From assembly GCF_032878955.1 (NCBI RefSeq), contig NZ_CP043839.1, positions 4,650,001 through 4,714,000 on the forward strand: a DNA stretch of 64,000 nucleotides. Direction: 5' to 3'. How positions within the stretch are numbered: the first letter of the stretch is position 1; each line of letters opens with the position of its first letter. The translations under genes were made by a program, and so were the position numbers. Below, piece after piece: positions 52,990 through 63,058 of this stretch. The DNA comes from Butyricimonas paravirosa. GTDB lineage: Bacteria; Bacteroidota; Bacteroidia; Bacteroidales; Marinifilaceae. The notes under the pieces are model-generated. The model was not told the DNA's origin. It did no database searches and saw only the letters and a program-made list of their open reading frames with translations.

Positions 52990-55900
52990 ATGAAAAAAAA
53001 ACGAAGTATGTGCATGAATTGCACATTCAGGGAACTTTTTAACCTATTGCGAGTGATGAAAATTGTGATTTTATTTATGCTGATAGGGCTGACCCACCTT
53101 TCAGCAGAGGTTCGCAGCCAGAATGCATCGGTTAGTCTGAAGCTGAAAGATGCTACGATTGAACAAGTGATTCTGGAGGTCGAAAAACAGTTAAAACAGG
53201 ATTTCTTTTTTAGCAAGAAAGAGGTGGATGTGACAAGAAAGATTTCCGTGAATCTGAACCAAGCAACGCTGGACGAGTTGGTACAAGTGATTTTCGGAGA
53301 AAGTTTCGGCTACCGCTTGGTTGACAATTTGATCGTGATTACCCCGAAAGCGGTTGTTGCCAAGGAGGAAGAGAAAACGATTCTGATGAAAGGGCAGGTG
53401 GTGGATAAAGGAGGAGATCCTTTACCCGGAGTCACCGTTCTTGTTGAAGGTACAACGGTGGGATGCGCCACGGATATTGACGGGAAGTTTAGTCTTCCTT
53501 TGCCTAAAGAGCTAAAGGATGTGGTGGTTGTTTTCCGTTTTGTCGGGATGGTGACGCAAAAGGTGAAACTGGCAGATATTAAGGATAAAGAGATTCTGGC
53601 CGGTAAGAAGGATTTGAAGGTTGTGATGGAGGAACAAACTGAAAATCTGGAAGACGTGGTGGTGACGGGTATCTTTACTCGTAAGAAAGAAGGGTTCACG
53701 GGATCAGCAACACGGGTTTCTAGGGATGAGATTAAACGAATGACTTCCGGTAATGTCTTGAAGGCGTTAGAGATGTTAGATCCCGGTTTTAGGATGAATG
53801 CGAGTAATCTGGCCGGTTCGAATCCAAATGCAATACCGGATTTTCAAATGCGAGGGCAAGCTAGCATGGGTAATTACCAGAGTGATGACGTGGTTGTGTT
53901 GCGTGGAGATGTAAATACTCGTCCGAATCAACCGTTGTTCGTGTTGGATGGAGTGATTGGCGTGGATGCAACTACGATCATGGATCTTGACCCAGAACAA
54001 GTGGAATCAATTACATTGTTGAAGGATGCGGCTGCGACGGTTATTTATGGTTCAGAGGCTGCCAATGGAGTGGTAGTCGTGGAAACAAGAGCCCCGCTAC
54101 CGGGAAAACTACGCTTCACGTATAATGGTAATTACGAACTGGAATGGCCGGATTTGAATGTTTATGATATGATGAATGCGAAAGAGAAGCTGGAAATAGA
54201 GGAGTTGGCGGGGTATTATGATCAAAAGGATAACTTGGGATTGATGAATTATTATAATAATCTTCGCCAGGAGGTGATGCGGGGTGTGAATACCTATTGG
54301 TTGGCAGAACCAGTGAAGACTGCTTTTTCTCATAGACATGGTTTGACTGTGGAAGGGGGAGACCATACGTTGCGTTATAAAATTTATCTGGGAGCCAAAT
54401 GGGCACCCGGTATTATGAAAGAAACGGATTTAAATACTAAAACAGGAAAGATTGATTTGAATTATCGTAATAATAAAATTTTGATTAATAATCAATTGAC
54501 TGTGGATTATTCAAATGGTACTAGGGTTTCTCCTTATGGAAGTTTTCAAGATTACACGAAAATAAATCCTTATTATCGTAAGACTGATGAACATGGAAAT
54601 ATTAAGCAAGTATTGGATGATCATAGTATTGGTGATAATTATGAATTTGTCGCTTATTATGGTACGCCAACTTTAAATCCTTTGTGGAATGCACAGTTTG
54701 ATTCAAAGAATGAAAGCCGGAATTTTGAACTTCGGGAGGCTTTAAAATTGGAGTACTTGCCATTTGAGAATTTCCGTTTAAGTTTGGATTTTACGCTAAC
54801 TCGGAAGGATGGAACGGTAGAGGTGTTTAACTCTGCCCAGCATAATGACTTCTTTCTTGAGGAAGACCCGGCTAAAAAAGGATTGTATGAATGGACTAAA
54901 ACAGAGGGAACTCAATATAGATTAAGTTTGTCGGGAGCGTATACTAAAGGGTTGGGTGATCATTTGTTGACAGCTTATTTGCGATATAGTGTGAATGAAA
55001 ATTCTACAAAATCGACTACATTGTCCATGAAGGGATTTCCGAATGATAAGTTGAGTGAAGTGTATATGGGAACGGAATACAAGAACACATCAGGAAGCGA
55101 GAGTGTTGCTCGATCTTTAGCTTTCGTGATGACCTTGAATTATGCTTATAAACAACGTTATGCTTTTGATTATAGTATGAGTGTCAATGCATCTTCAGAG
55201 TTTGGAAAAAATAACCGTTATGCCCCGTTCTGGTCTGCCGGAGTACGTTGGAATGCAGAAAAAGAACCTTTTATTAATAACTTAGGTATTTTTGATGAAT
55301 TGGTGGTGAGGGGGACTTACGGTATTACGGGATCTCAGGGATTTACTCCTTATCAGTCTTTACAGATGTATACGTATTCTAATTTGATGAAAACTTACAA
55401 GAGTTCGGATGTGGTGGGGACGGAGATATACGGTTTGGGAAATCCGGATTTAAAATGGCAACAGACAGAAAATTATAATGCATCATTGGATTTTACCATG
55501 TTTAATAATATTCTGAGTGCAAGATTCGAGTACTACGAGAAATATACGAAAAATACGTTGTTGGATTACACGATGGCTCCGTCTGTCGGATTCCCGACAA
55601 TGAAAGAGAATTTGGGAAGAATTTCTAATAAGGGATATGAGGTGACGTTACGTTTAATGCCATATAGTGATCCTGCAAGACAAGCTTATTGGAACGTGAT
55701 TTTTACCGGTTCTCATAATAAATCACGGATAGAGGAAATTTCTAATGCCTTGAAAGTGATGAATGAAAAACAAATGGAAATTGCGGATGAGGTTGAAGAC
55801 CCGTACGTTACCGGTTTAGAAGATAAACGTAAAAAACGTCCCTTACCCCGTTATGAGAACGGTTATTCTCAAACTACGATTTGGGCGGTTCGCTCGATGG

Positions 55901-56469
55901 GTATAGATCCACAATCCGGTAGGGAGGTATTTTTGACTAGAGATGGTCAACTGACAAATGAATATTCTGCAATTGACCAAGTCCCGGTTGGAGATACTGA
56001 ACCTAAATTTCAGGGTTCTGTTTCAACGACATTTACCTATAAAGGGTTTAGTTTAACGCTTGCCGGTCAATATCATTGGGGGGGCCAGACTTTTAACCAG
56101 ACGCTGATAGATAAGGTGGAAAATGCTAACTTACGAATGAATGCGGATCGGAGAGCTCTGTATAGTCGATGGAAAAATCCTGGGGATCAGGTGTTTTTTA
56201 AGGCAATAGATGGAGATATTGCTAAGATGGATACAAAGGAGAGTTCGCGTTTCGTGATGGATGATAATGAATTTTATTTTTCAACTATAAATTTATCCTA
56301 TCGATTGGACGGGCAGAAATGTGATTGGCTTAAACGGGTAGGGATTAGTGCTGCGACAATTGGAGTGTATATGGAAGATATTTGTCGGTTCTCGTCGATT
56401 AAGATGGAACGAGGAATTGACTATCCTTTCTCTCGTCAAGTGTCCATGTCGTTGAATGTAACTTTTTAA
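52990..56469 (+). CDS. SusC/RagA-family TonB-dependent transporter with STN domain
   Basis: 1159-aa outer-membrane importer. After a long N-terminal export segment it has an STN domain (VSLKLKDATIEQVILEVEKQL..., about 37-115) that signals to FecR, a carboxypeptidase-D-like domain (GQVVDKGGDPLPGVTVLVEGTTVGCATDIDG), the TonB plug (VVVTGIFTRKKEGFTGSATRV, VLDGVIGVD, LKDAAATVIYGSEAANGVVVVET) and a C-terminal barrel ending in LNVTF. The ligand is unknown. The pair with the SusD-like gene forms the core of the locus. Confidence 0.96.
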   Translation: MKKKRSMCMNCTFRELFNLLRVMKIVILFMLIGLTHLSAEVRSQNASVSLKLKDATIEQVILEVEKQLKQDFFFSKKEVDVTRKISVNLNQATLDELVQVIFGESFGYRLVDNLIVITPKAVVAKEEEKTILMKGQVVDKGGDPLPGVTVLVEGTTVGCATDIDGKFSLPLPKELKDVVVVFRFVGMVTQKVKLADIKDKEILAGKKDLKVVMEEQTENLEDVVVTGIFTRKKEGFTGSATRVSRDEIKRMTSGNVLKALEMLDPGFRMNASNLAGSNPNAIPDFQMRGQASMGNYQSDDVVVLRGDVNTRPNQPLFVLDGVIGVDATTIMDLDPEQVESITLLKDAAATVIYGSEAANGVVVVETRAPLPGKLRFTYNGNYELEWPDLNVYDMMNAKEKLEIEELAGYYDQKDNLGLMNYYNNLRQEVMRGVNTYWLAEPVKTAFSHRHGLTVEGGDHTLRYKIYLGAKWAPGIMKETDLNTKTGKIDLNYRNNKILINNQLTVDYSNGTRVSPYGSFQDYTKINPYYRKTDEHGNIKQVLDDHSIGDNYEFVAYYGTPTLNPLWNAQFDSKNESRNFELREALKLEYLPFENFRLSLDFTLTRKDGTVEVFNSAQHNDFFLEEDPAKKGLYEWTKTEGTQYRLSLSGAYTKGLGDHLLTAYLRYSVNENSTKSTTLSMKGFPNDKLSEVYMGTEYKNTSGSESVARSLAFVMTLNYAYKQRYAFDYSMSVNASSEFGKNNRYAPFWSAGVRWNAEKEPFINNLGIFDELVVRGTYGITGSQGFTPYQSLQMYTYSNLMKTYKSSDVVGTEIYGLGNPDLKWQQTENYNASLDFTMFNNILSARFEYYEKYTKNTLLDYTMAPSVGFPTMKENLGRISNKGYEVTLRLMPYSDPARQAYWNVIFTGSHNKSRIEEISNALKVMNEKQMEIADEVEDPYVTGLEDKRKKRPLPRYENGYSQTTIWAVRSMGIDPQSGREVFLTRDGQLTNEYSAIDQVPVGDTEPKFQGSVSTTFTYKGFSLTLAGQYHWGGQTFNQTLIDKVENANLRMNADRRALYSRWKNPGDQVFFKAIDGDIAKMDTKESSRFVMDDNEFYFSTINLSYRLDGQKCDWLKRVGISAATIGVYMEDICRFSSIKMERGIDYPFSRQVSMSLNVTF

Positions 56470-56480
56470 ATTGATAAACG

Positions 56481-57881
56481 ATGAAAAAGTATATAGTTAG
56501 CATTTGTTTAGGAATGTTCTTGTTTGCCTCCTGTTCTAATTGGTTAGATGTAAAACCGAAGACGACGGTGGAAGAAGAAGAGGTTTTTAGCCGGGAATTA
56601 GGTTTTAAAGAAGCTTTAACCGGTGCGTATATAAAGATGGCGTCAACTGATTTGTATGCCAGAAATTTGAGTTATGGTTTCTTGGATATATTGGGACAAC
56701 GTTACCAGATTAATGCAGTGGCAAATTATGAGAATCCCCTGTGGTATACATTTCCATCTACATACACGGAAAGTTACACGGAAGCGATTTGGTCGAAGAT
56801 GTATAACGTGATCGCTAATTTGAATAATTTGTTGTACTACTGTGATAAAAACAGAGATGTGTTTACCACGGAACATTATTACGAAATTATTAAAGGGGAG
56901 GCTTTGGGTTTGAGAGCGTTTTTGCATTTTGATTTGTTACGGATGTTCGGACCGATATATAAAGACAACCCAACAGCAAAACGAATTGCTTATCGGACGG
57001 AGTTTAATCAGGAACCGAAGGAAATGCAACCTTCTAATGTAGTGGTGGATAGTGTTATTGCTGATTTGAAAAGAGCTGAAATCTTACTGACAAAAACAGA
57101 TCCGTTGAATTTTGAATTTCCAAAAACAGAAGATGGGAATGGTGGAACGGGAAAAGATGGCTTTTTGGAGTATCGTCACAAGCGAATGAACTTGTATGCG
57201 GTGAAAGCGATGTTGGCGAGAGTCTACTTGTATGCAGGAAATAAGACGGAGGCGGTTAATTATGCGAATCAAGTTATTGACGGGAAGTATTTTGATCTGA
57301 TCGGGGATGCTACAGATGTTTTACGTTCAAAAGAGATTGTGTTCTCTGTTTACGTGGACAAGTTTGATCAACAAGTGACGGATATAACCAATGGTACATC
57401 CTATTTGATCGTTAAGGAGAGTTTCTTGAATGAAATGTTTGATGTGGCTAATGATGGGACAAATGATTTGAGAATCAGAGAGGGTGTTGGATTTGATTAC
57501 GGAACAAACGGAATCAAAATGCGGAAATATAAGCAAGAAAACTTATGGGCATCCACGGAAGGAACCGTTGTTTTAATACGTTTATCTGAAATGTATTACA
57601 TTTTGGCGGAATGTGCGGCAACTCCGGGTGAAGCGGCTGAGTTCTTGAATAAAGTACGAAATATACGCGGGGTAGATCCGGTTGTTTGTACGGAAGCTAA
57701 CAGATTGGATGAGATTGAAAAAGAGTACCGCAAGGAATTTTACGGGGAGGGGCAATTGTTTTTCTTCTACAAGCGTCATGCTTACACGACATTTTTGCAT
57801 AGCCCCGTGAACCAAATGGCTGAAAGTAATTATATGTTCTCTTGGCCGGATAATGAAACTTTATTTGGTAAAACAAATTAA
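56481..57881 (+). CDS. SusD/RagB-family surface lipoprotein
   Basis: 466-aa outer-membrane lipoprotein that captures the ligand and lids the SusC-like barrel. Lipobox FASCSNWLDV; SusD N-terminus TVEEEEVFSRELGFKEALTGAYIKMA; TPR-like helices (AVKAMLARVYLYAGNKTEAVNYANQVI); C-terminal RLSEMYYILAECAATPGEAAEFLNKVRNIRG and YRKEFYGEGQLFFFYKRH. Separated from susC by 11 bp. Ligand not predictable from this sequence. Confidence 0.95.
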   Translation: MKKYIVSICLGMFLFASCSNWLDVKPKTTVEEEEVFSRELGFKEALTGAYIKMASTDLYARNLSYGFLDILGQRYQINAVANYENPLWYTFPSTYTESYTEAIWSKMYNVIANLNNLLYYCDKNRDVFTTEHYYEIIKGEALGLRAFLHFDLLRMFGPIYKDNPTAKRIAYRTEFNQEPKEMQPSNVVVDSVIADLKRAEILLTKTDPLNFEFPKTEDGNGGTGKDGFLEYRHKRMNLYAVKAMLARVYLYAGNKTEAVNYANQVIDGKYFDLIGDATDVLRSKEIVFSVYVDKFDQQVTDITNGTSYLIVKESFLNEMFDVANDGTNDLRIREGVGFDYGTNGIKMRKYKQENLWASTEGTVVLIRLSEMYYILAECAATPGEAAEFLNKVRNIRGVDPVVCTEANRLDEIEKEYRKEFYGEGQLFFFYKRHAYTTFLHSPVNQMAESNYMFSWPDNETLFGKTN

Positions 57882-57922
57882 GACATCGTGAATGTTGTAT
57901 TTACTGATAAAATGAGAGATTT

Positions 57923-58711
57923 ATGAAAAATATGGCAATTATATTACAGGTTTTAATCACGTTACTTTTTCTTCAGAGTTGTGAGGAATACGAGATGGTG
58001 CAATATGGAGAGGGAAACGAGATTAATTTTATGGCTGATTATTATTTAGGTAAAGAGAAGAAACCGTATTGGGTGGATGAAACAGAATATTTGCATTATG
58101 AGACAAATTTCGGGATTAATCCTCGTGGAGATTCTTTGTTATTGGATACTCTTCTGGTAGGGGTTAAAATAAGTGGAGTTCCTGCAGATCATCCTCGAAA
58201 GGTTGCGTTCACCACGAAAAAACTGGGTGATAATACATTGGAGATTGTATGCCCGGAGGAGTATTATGTTCCGGCAGACACGGGTGTTGCCGTGTTTAAA
58301 GTTTTGATAAAACGTCCGGAAAAACGAAATACAGAATATTCTGCATACCTGACTTTTGATTACGAGAAATCGGATTTTAAAGCGGGTACTGTTGAAAGAC
58401 AAACTTTTGAATTGAGGGTAGAAAATTCTGTCAATTTGGAATTGTGGGGATCTTCTCAAGAAGAATGGGATGGATATTACGCGATGTTTTTTGGAGATTA
58501 TAGCGAGACGAAAGCTCGTTATTTAATCACGAAATACGGGGGAACGGTATTGAATGAATGGACGATGACGAATCAATTTTATGATGTTCTTTACTCGAAT
58601 GGCTTCTACCTGGATTTTGAAGAGTATAAAGCAGATCCTGATAATGCACCCTTGATAGATGAAAATACGGGTGAATGGATTGAGATTCCTGATATTTCAG
58701 AATTACTTTAA
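57923..58711 (+). CDS. DUF4843-like surface lipoprotein
   Basis: 262-aa lipoprotein (LLFLQSCEEYEMVQYGEGNEINF) of the DUF4843 type that commonly follows SusD genes in non-carbohydrate-looking loci. Mostly beta-strand in the middle (VKISGVPADHPRKVAFTTKKL, YSAYLTFDYEKSD), probably an Ig-like fold. It may help bind the ligand, like SusE/SusF. The function is inferred from position only. Confidence 0.72.
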   Translation: MKNMAIILQVLITLLFLQSCEEYEMVQYGEGNEINFMADYYLGKEKKPYWVDETEYLHYETNFGINPRGDSLLLDTLLVGVKISGVPADHPRKVAFTTKKLGDNTLEIVCPEEYYVPADTGVAVFKVLIKRPEKRNTEYSAYLTFDYEKSDFKAGTVERQTFELRVENSVNLELWGSSQEEWDGYYAMFFGDYSETKARYLITKYGGTVLNEWTMTNQFYDVLYSNGFYLDFEEYKADPDNAPLIDENTGEWIEIPDISELL

Positions 58712-58723
58712 AAATAAGAAATT

Positions 58724-60358
58724 ATGAGAAGATTAATTTATATACTGGCTTTGTTACTGTTTGTTTCTTGTTATGATGATAAGGGAAATTATGATTATGA
58801 AGATATTAATACGGTAGCAGTTGAATTGGATGAGTTGTATTCCGTGCGTTTGGACAAGGATACCACGCTTACCATTGTACCCCGGCTGTCACAGCTCTTG
58901 CAAAAGGACGATGAAAATTTGAGTTATGTTTGGTTATATTCTACTATCAATCATAATTTCTATGGTTTGGCAAGTCGTGAAGGTTTTGACACGGTGAGTA
59001 TAGAACCTAGTTTACGTTTTCATATAGACCCGGAAGAGAAAAATTTGAAATACGAGCATTTTTTTCGTTTGAATGTGTTTGACAAGGTAACGGGAATTGA
59101 ATATCCGGTAAATACGACGATCAAGTTGATTAAACCTTATGATGGAACTTGGATGGTTTTACATAGTAAAAACGGACAGACGGAATTGGGGTCGATTGAA
59201 TATATCGGTGCTGATATCGTGGTGAATGAAGATGCCTATTATAAAGAATCAGGCAAGCGATTGACAGGTAAACCACTTTGTTTGGGACAATATACAACGT
59301 CGGTTAAATATTATGGAACTGGGAGTAGCTGGAACATGTTTTATGTGCTTACTGATGTCGCCAAAGAGGCCGGAGTTTATTGTCAATGGAAAAAATTCGA
59401 GAAAAAGGATAGTTTGTCTCGAATGGTTGCCCCGATGGCTCAAGCGGGTTTTGATTTCCGACATGTGGAGATGATGGATGGTGATGGAAGTGCCAGTGCT
59501 CTTTTGTTGTCCAATGGAGTTCTTTATCAGATCCCTAGGGCCGGTAAAGTGTATAAACCGGGAAGCGGGTTGACCGGGGATGTGAAGATTACCTTGGCAT
59601 CTAAAGTTATTAACAATGCTTTGTTGTATGATGAGGCCGGACATCGTTTTGCATTCTATTATAATAAAAGTGACGGATTGGGCGTGAAGAAATATGATCC
59701 TTTGTACTTTAATGAGAGCGAGGAAAATAGTGATTTGATTCAATCTATTCCGGTTCGAGATGGTAATGCTACGGGTGCGGATCCCAACAAGTTAGCTCCG
59801 GATCAAAAAGTGTTGTATGTAGGAACCGGATATCAATTTGATCAAGGTTGGACAAGTATGTATGCTTATGGTTTGGCTAAAAGTGATGACAAATGTTTTG
59901 TTTATGAATTTAACCCAAGAGGGTTTACTTATGCTGATTATGCCTCTTTTAATGCTTATTATCAGATAGATTTACCTAAAGGATTAGATGAAAATGCTTG
60001 TTTTGCTTCAACGCCACCTTATAGTGGTATTATTTTTTACGCATCGGGTAATACTGTTTATCGTTTAGACTTTAAACAGGCCGGCGGAAAAGCTACTGCA
60101 ATTTATACTCATACAGGAGGGAAAGCTACGAAAATGAAATTTGCCAAGCGGAAGGCTCCCGGAGCAGGAGAATTTGCAGCCTATGAGTTTGATTTGCAAC
60201 GTAGTTTAGGTGTTTCGTTTGATATGGGAAATGGCAAGAGTGATTTCGTTATCTTGAATTTGTCATCAACCGGTAGTGTTGGGGCTAATAGTGTAACTTA
60301 TCCGGCAACACAGGTATATTCTGATTTTGGAGAAATAGCTGATTTTGTATTTATTTAA
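58724..60358 (+). CDS. PKD-like family surface lipoprotein
   Basis: 544-aa lipoprotein (LLLFVSCYDDKGNYDYEDIN), matching the PKD-like family found after SusD/DUF4843 genes. N-terminal part has an Ig/PKD-like pattern (LSYVWLYSTINHNFYGLASREG, FFRLNVFDKVTGIEYPVNTTIKL); the C-terminal two thirds look like propeller repeats (GTWMVLHSKNGQTELG, ALLLSNGVLYQIPRAG, GIIFYASGNTVYRLDF). A ligand-binding or surface-scaffold role is likely. Its final bases precede the TlpA gene by 13 bp. Confidence 0.68.
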   Translation: MRRLIYILALLLFVSCYDDKGNYDYEDINTVAVELDELYSVRLDKDTTLTIVPRLSQLLQKDDENLSYVWLYSTINHNFYGLASREGFDTVSIEPSLRFHIDPEEKNLKYEHFFRLNVFDKVTGIEYPVNTTIKLIKPYDGTWMVLHSKNGQTELGSIEYIGADIVVNEDAYYKESGKRLTGKPLCLGQYTTSVKYYGTGSSWNMFYVLTDVAKEAGVYCQWKKFEKKDSLSRMVAPMAQAGFDFRHVEMMDGDGSASALLLSNGVLYQIPRAGKVYKPGSGLTGDVKITLASKVINNALLYDEAGHRFAFYYNKSDGLGVKKYDPLYFNESEENSDLIQSIPVRDGNATGADPNKLAPDQKVLYVGTGYQFDQGWTSMYAYGLAKSDDKCFVYEFNPRGFTYADYASFNAYYQIDLPKGLDENACFASTPPYSGIIFYASGNTVYRLDFKQAGGKATAIYTHTGGKATKMKFAKRKAPGAGEFAAYEFDLQRSLGVSFDMGNGKSDFVILNLSSTGSVGANSVTYPATQVYSDFGEIADFVFI

Positions 60359-60371
60359 AAAAGGTATTAAG

Positions 60372-61538
60372 ATGAAGTGGATGATTATTATATGGGGGTT
60401 ACTGTCATTAGTGGGATGCCAGAGTAAGCCTGAAGGATTCGTGATAAAAGGAGAATTTCAAGGTGCACCGGAAAATGAATGGGTATATTTAATGAATACC
60501 GGGCAGACGATGTATTATGATAGTGTGCAGTTGAAAAAAGGAAGATTTGAGTTTAAAGGGAAAGTGGATTACCCGGAATTACGTTGTATTACTTATTTTA
60601 ACGATCCGTCGCAACGAATTTATGGGTGGGATAAGATCATGGAGTTACCGATATATGTGGAAAATTCTACTATTCGGGTTTCTTTACCTTTTGCAGAGTT
60701 ACCCTCAAAATTAGAGAAAAAAGTACCGGAAAATTTGCGTGTAGAAGGTTCTTATGCTCATGATTTATATGCGAAATATAAAGAACGGGTAACGCCTTTT
60801 GTTGTAAAAAATGATAGTTTGTTTGATGCTTATCGTCGTGCTTATTATTATAAGAAAGGGACGGAGGATGATGTGTTCCGTTGTGTGAGGGGGATGGATG
60901 CTATGCGTGATAGTGTTTTTGCCGTGGGGGTTGAATTTATCCGGCAACATCAGGAGTCTCCGGTAGCTTTATATGTGGCAAAAAATCTACGGGTAAGAGC
61001 TTACGATAGAGAGAAAGCGAAAGAAGTGGTCGGGTTCTTACCGGAAAACGTGAAAGCCACCCCGATGGGACAGCAAGCTATGAAAGCTTTATTGGAACAG
61101 CCGCTTTACGTGGGAGATGTGTTGCCTGATTTTGATGTGTTGGATGTAGATTTGAAAACGGTAAAGTTGTCAACGCTATTGCAAAAGGGACATTACACGT
61201 TGGTGGAATTATGGGCATCTTGGTGTGGACCTTGTCGGGCAGATATTCCTCATTTAAAAGAGACTTATCAGTGCTATCATGAAAAAGGTTTTGAAATGGT
61301 TAGTATCTCTATCGACGATGATATGGATGCATGGTTGAAAGCTGTAAAAGAAGAAGGTATGCCTTGGACTCAGGTTTGTGGAGCAAACGGGAAAGGTTAT
61401 AAAAAAGAATGTATGGATTTGTTTGGTGTTAGCGGTGTACCTTCATGTGTTTTGATTGATAAGGAGGGGCGGGTAATTAGTACAAATGCACGCGGGGGAT
61501 GGTTGAACGAGAAGTTGGCCGCTTTGTTTAAAGAATAA
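60372..61538 (+). CDS. DUF4369/TlpA-type thioredoxin lipoprotein (CGPC)
   Basis: About 388 aa from the ATG at 60372. Lipoprotein signal (LLSLVGCQSK), a DUF4369-like N-terminal domain (FVIKGEFQGAPENEWVYLMNTGQTMYYDSVQLKKGRFEFKG), a helical middle, and a C-terminal TlpA-like thioredoxin domain with LWASWCGPCRADIPHLKE and GVPSCVLID. Faces the periplasm. It probably reduces or rearranges disulfides. The second thioredoxin-fold protein of this locus. Confidence 0.88.
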   Translation: MKWMIIIWGLLSLVGCQSKPEGFVIKGEFQGAPENEWVYLMNTGQTMYYDSVQLKKGRFEFKGKVDYPELRCITYFNDPSQRIYGWDKIMELPIYVENSTIRVSLPFAELPSKLEKKVPENLRVEGSYAHDLYAKYKERVTPFVVKNDSLFDAYRRAYYYKKGTEDDVFRCVRGMDAMRDSVFAVGVEFIRQHQESPVALYVAKNLRVRAYDREKAKEVVGFLPENVKATPMGQQAMKALLEQPLYVGDVLPDFDVLDVDLKTVKLSTLLQKGHYTLVELWASWCGPCRADIPHLKETYQCYHEKGFEMVSISIDDDMDAWLKAVKEEGMPWTQVCGANGKGYKKECMDLFGVSGVPSCVLIDKEGRVISTNARGGWLNEKLAALFKE

Positions 61539-61566
61539 AGATTCGGTTTTATAAAATTTGTATTGT

Positions 61567-62910
61567 ATGAAAAATGTATTGTTAGTCGTATTGTTTATGA
61601 TCGGCGTTGTCGGTTATAGTGTAGGGAAAAACGTGCGGTTGCACGGTTCTTTGAAAGAGTTTGGTACGAATGTGGTTTCGATGGATTTTGATGGAGCTGC
61701 AGGGGAAATTTCCAAAGAGTGGAGTCAGAAGATCATGGTGAATAAAGATGGTAGTTTTGATTTTTCTTTTGACTTGAAAAAGCCGGGATATTATTCGGTG
61801 GGGCGGAACACGTTGTATTTAACCCCGGGAGATGATATGGAGGTATATTTAGGGACATCACAACCACAAAGCTGGTTTAAAGGGAAAGGTGCCGACGTGA
61901 ATAATTACATGAAAGGACGTTTGTTTCCGAAGGCTGGATCATTTTTAGAGGCGGGGAGAAACGTGAAAGGTAGTTTCGAAGAGACGAAAAAATATATTGA
62001 CGAGCGGGCTGCCCAACGGGAGAAAGAATTGAAGGCTTTGCCGAACGCAAGCAAGGAGTTCGTGGAGTTGGAAATGATGCGTATCAAGGCAGATGTGGCG
62101 AATAGTTATATGGCATATTTATGGTATTCTGATCTTTTAAAGGATTGTAAAACAAGGGAAGAGGGAGGAAAGGTTGCGAATGATTTTAACAAATCTATCC
62201 GGGAATATATCAATCCGTTGTTAAAAGAGATTTCTGCTAAAGATCAGTATTTGGAAGTTGCCGTGGTGAGAGATGTGTTGTTGAGTTGCTATGATATGGA
62301 TGCTTCTATTTTTGATTTCCCGAAGTCTCAGCGATTGAAAGAATTGAATGATGCTTACGTGACTGGGGAGCGTATGGATGAGGAAATGACTAAACCTCTC
62401 TACGATGAATTGCATGCTTTCGGTTCGAAGTTGAAAAATGCTGATTTCAAGCAGGCGTTTATGGGACGGTTGGAGAAACGGGCGAAATTGATGGAAGGAC
62501 GTCCGGCTATTGATTTTGCTGTCGTGGATATGAACGGGAAAGAGGGGAAATTGAGTGATTATAAGGGAAAGGTGTTATTCGTTGATTTTTGGGCGACTTG
62601 GTGTATGCCTTGTTTGGGTGAAATGCCTTTCTTTAATGAATTAAGTAAGAAGTACCCGAATGTCCAGTTTGTTGGCGTGTCATTGGATGATAACACGGAA
62701 GTTTGGTTGAATAAATTGAAGGGTGATTCGGATCATGGGAAAGTATTGGAGTTATTTTCAAAAGATCCATTGGTGCGGACAGGTTGGGATATTACGGGAA
62801 TTCCTCGTTTCTTGTTGATCGATAAAGATTTCACGATTATTGCGGCTTCCGCTCCTCGTCCTTCTCAAAAAGATGTGATTACACCGTTGTTGGAAAAGTA
62901 TAATAAATAA
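61567..62910 (+). CDS. TlpA-family thioredoxin, CMPC active site
   Basis: About 447 aa from the ATG at 61567. Signal peptide (VLLVVLFMIGVVGYSVG), a beta-rich N-terminal region, a helical middle (about 120-300), and a thioredoxin domain with FVDFWATWCMPCLGEMPFFNE and GIPRFLLIDKD. The CxxC dipeptide is Met-Pro rather than Gly-Pro, so its redox potential may differ from the preceding TlpA. Last gene of the locus; a terminator follows. Confidence 0.88.
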   Translation: MKNVLLVVLFMIGVVGYSVGKNVRLHGSLKEFGTNVVSMDFDGAAGEISKEWSQKIMVNKDGSFDFSFDLKKPGYYSVGRNTLYLTPGDDMEVYLGTSQPQSWFKGKGADVNNYMKGRLFPKAGSFLEAGRNVKGSFEETKKYIDERAAQREKELKALPNASKEFVELEMMRIKADVANSYMAYLWYSDLLKDCKTREEGGKVANDFNKSIREYINPLLKEISAKDQYLEVAVVRDVLLSCYDMDASIFDFPKSQRLKELNDAYVTGERMDEEMTKPLYDELHAFGSKLKNADFKQAFMGRLEKRAKLMEGRPAIDFAVVDMNGKEGKLSDYKGKVLFVDFWATWCMPCLGEMPFFNELSKKYPNVQFVGVSLDDNTEVWLNKLKGDSDHGKVLELFSKDPLVRTGWDITGIPRFLLIDKDFTIIAASAPRPSQKDVITPLLEKYNK

Positions 62911-62940
62911 GGAAATTATCATTCTAATTATTGTTTTTGG

Positions 62941-62977
62941 AGGAGTTATCTCGGTGTTGGGATAACTCCTCTTTTTG
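62941..62977 (+). terminator. Terminator of the SusC/D locus
   Basis: AGGAGTTATC (62941-62950) pairs perfectly with GATAACTCCT (62961-62970), followed by CTTTTT. Confidence 0.85.
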
Positions 62978-62997
62978 TTGAAATATTTGGAAGATTT

Positions 62998-63028
62998 CTT
63001 GAAAAATAAAACAAATAGGTTACTTTTG
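62998..63028 (+). promoter_or_regulatory. Promoter of the second ECF sigma gene
   Basis: CTTG (62998-63001), 19 bp, TACTTTTG (63021-63028). The -7 box is identical to the one before the first sigma gene. Confidence 0.65.
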
Positions 63029-63058
63029 TGGGGAGGATGTCGTGGATAAAATTGCGTT

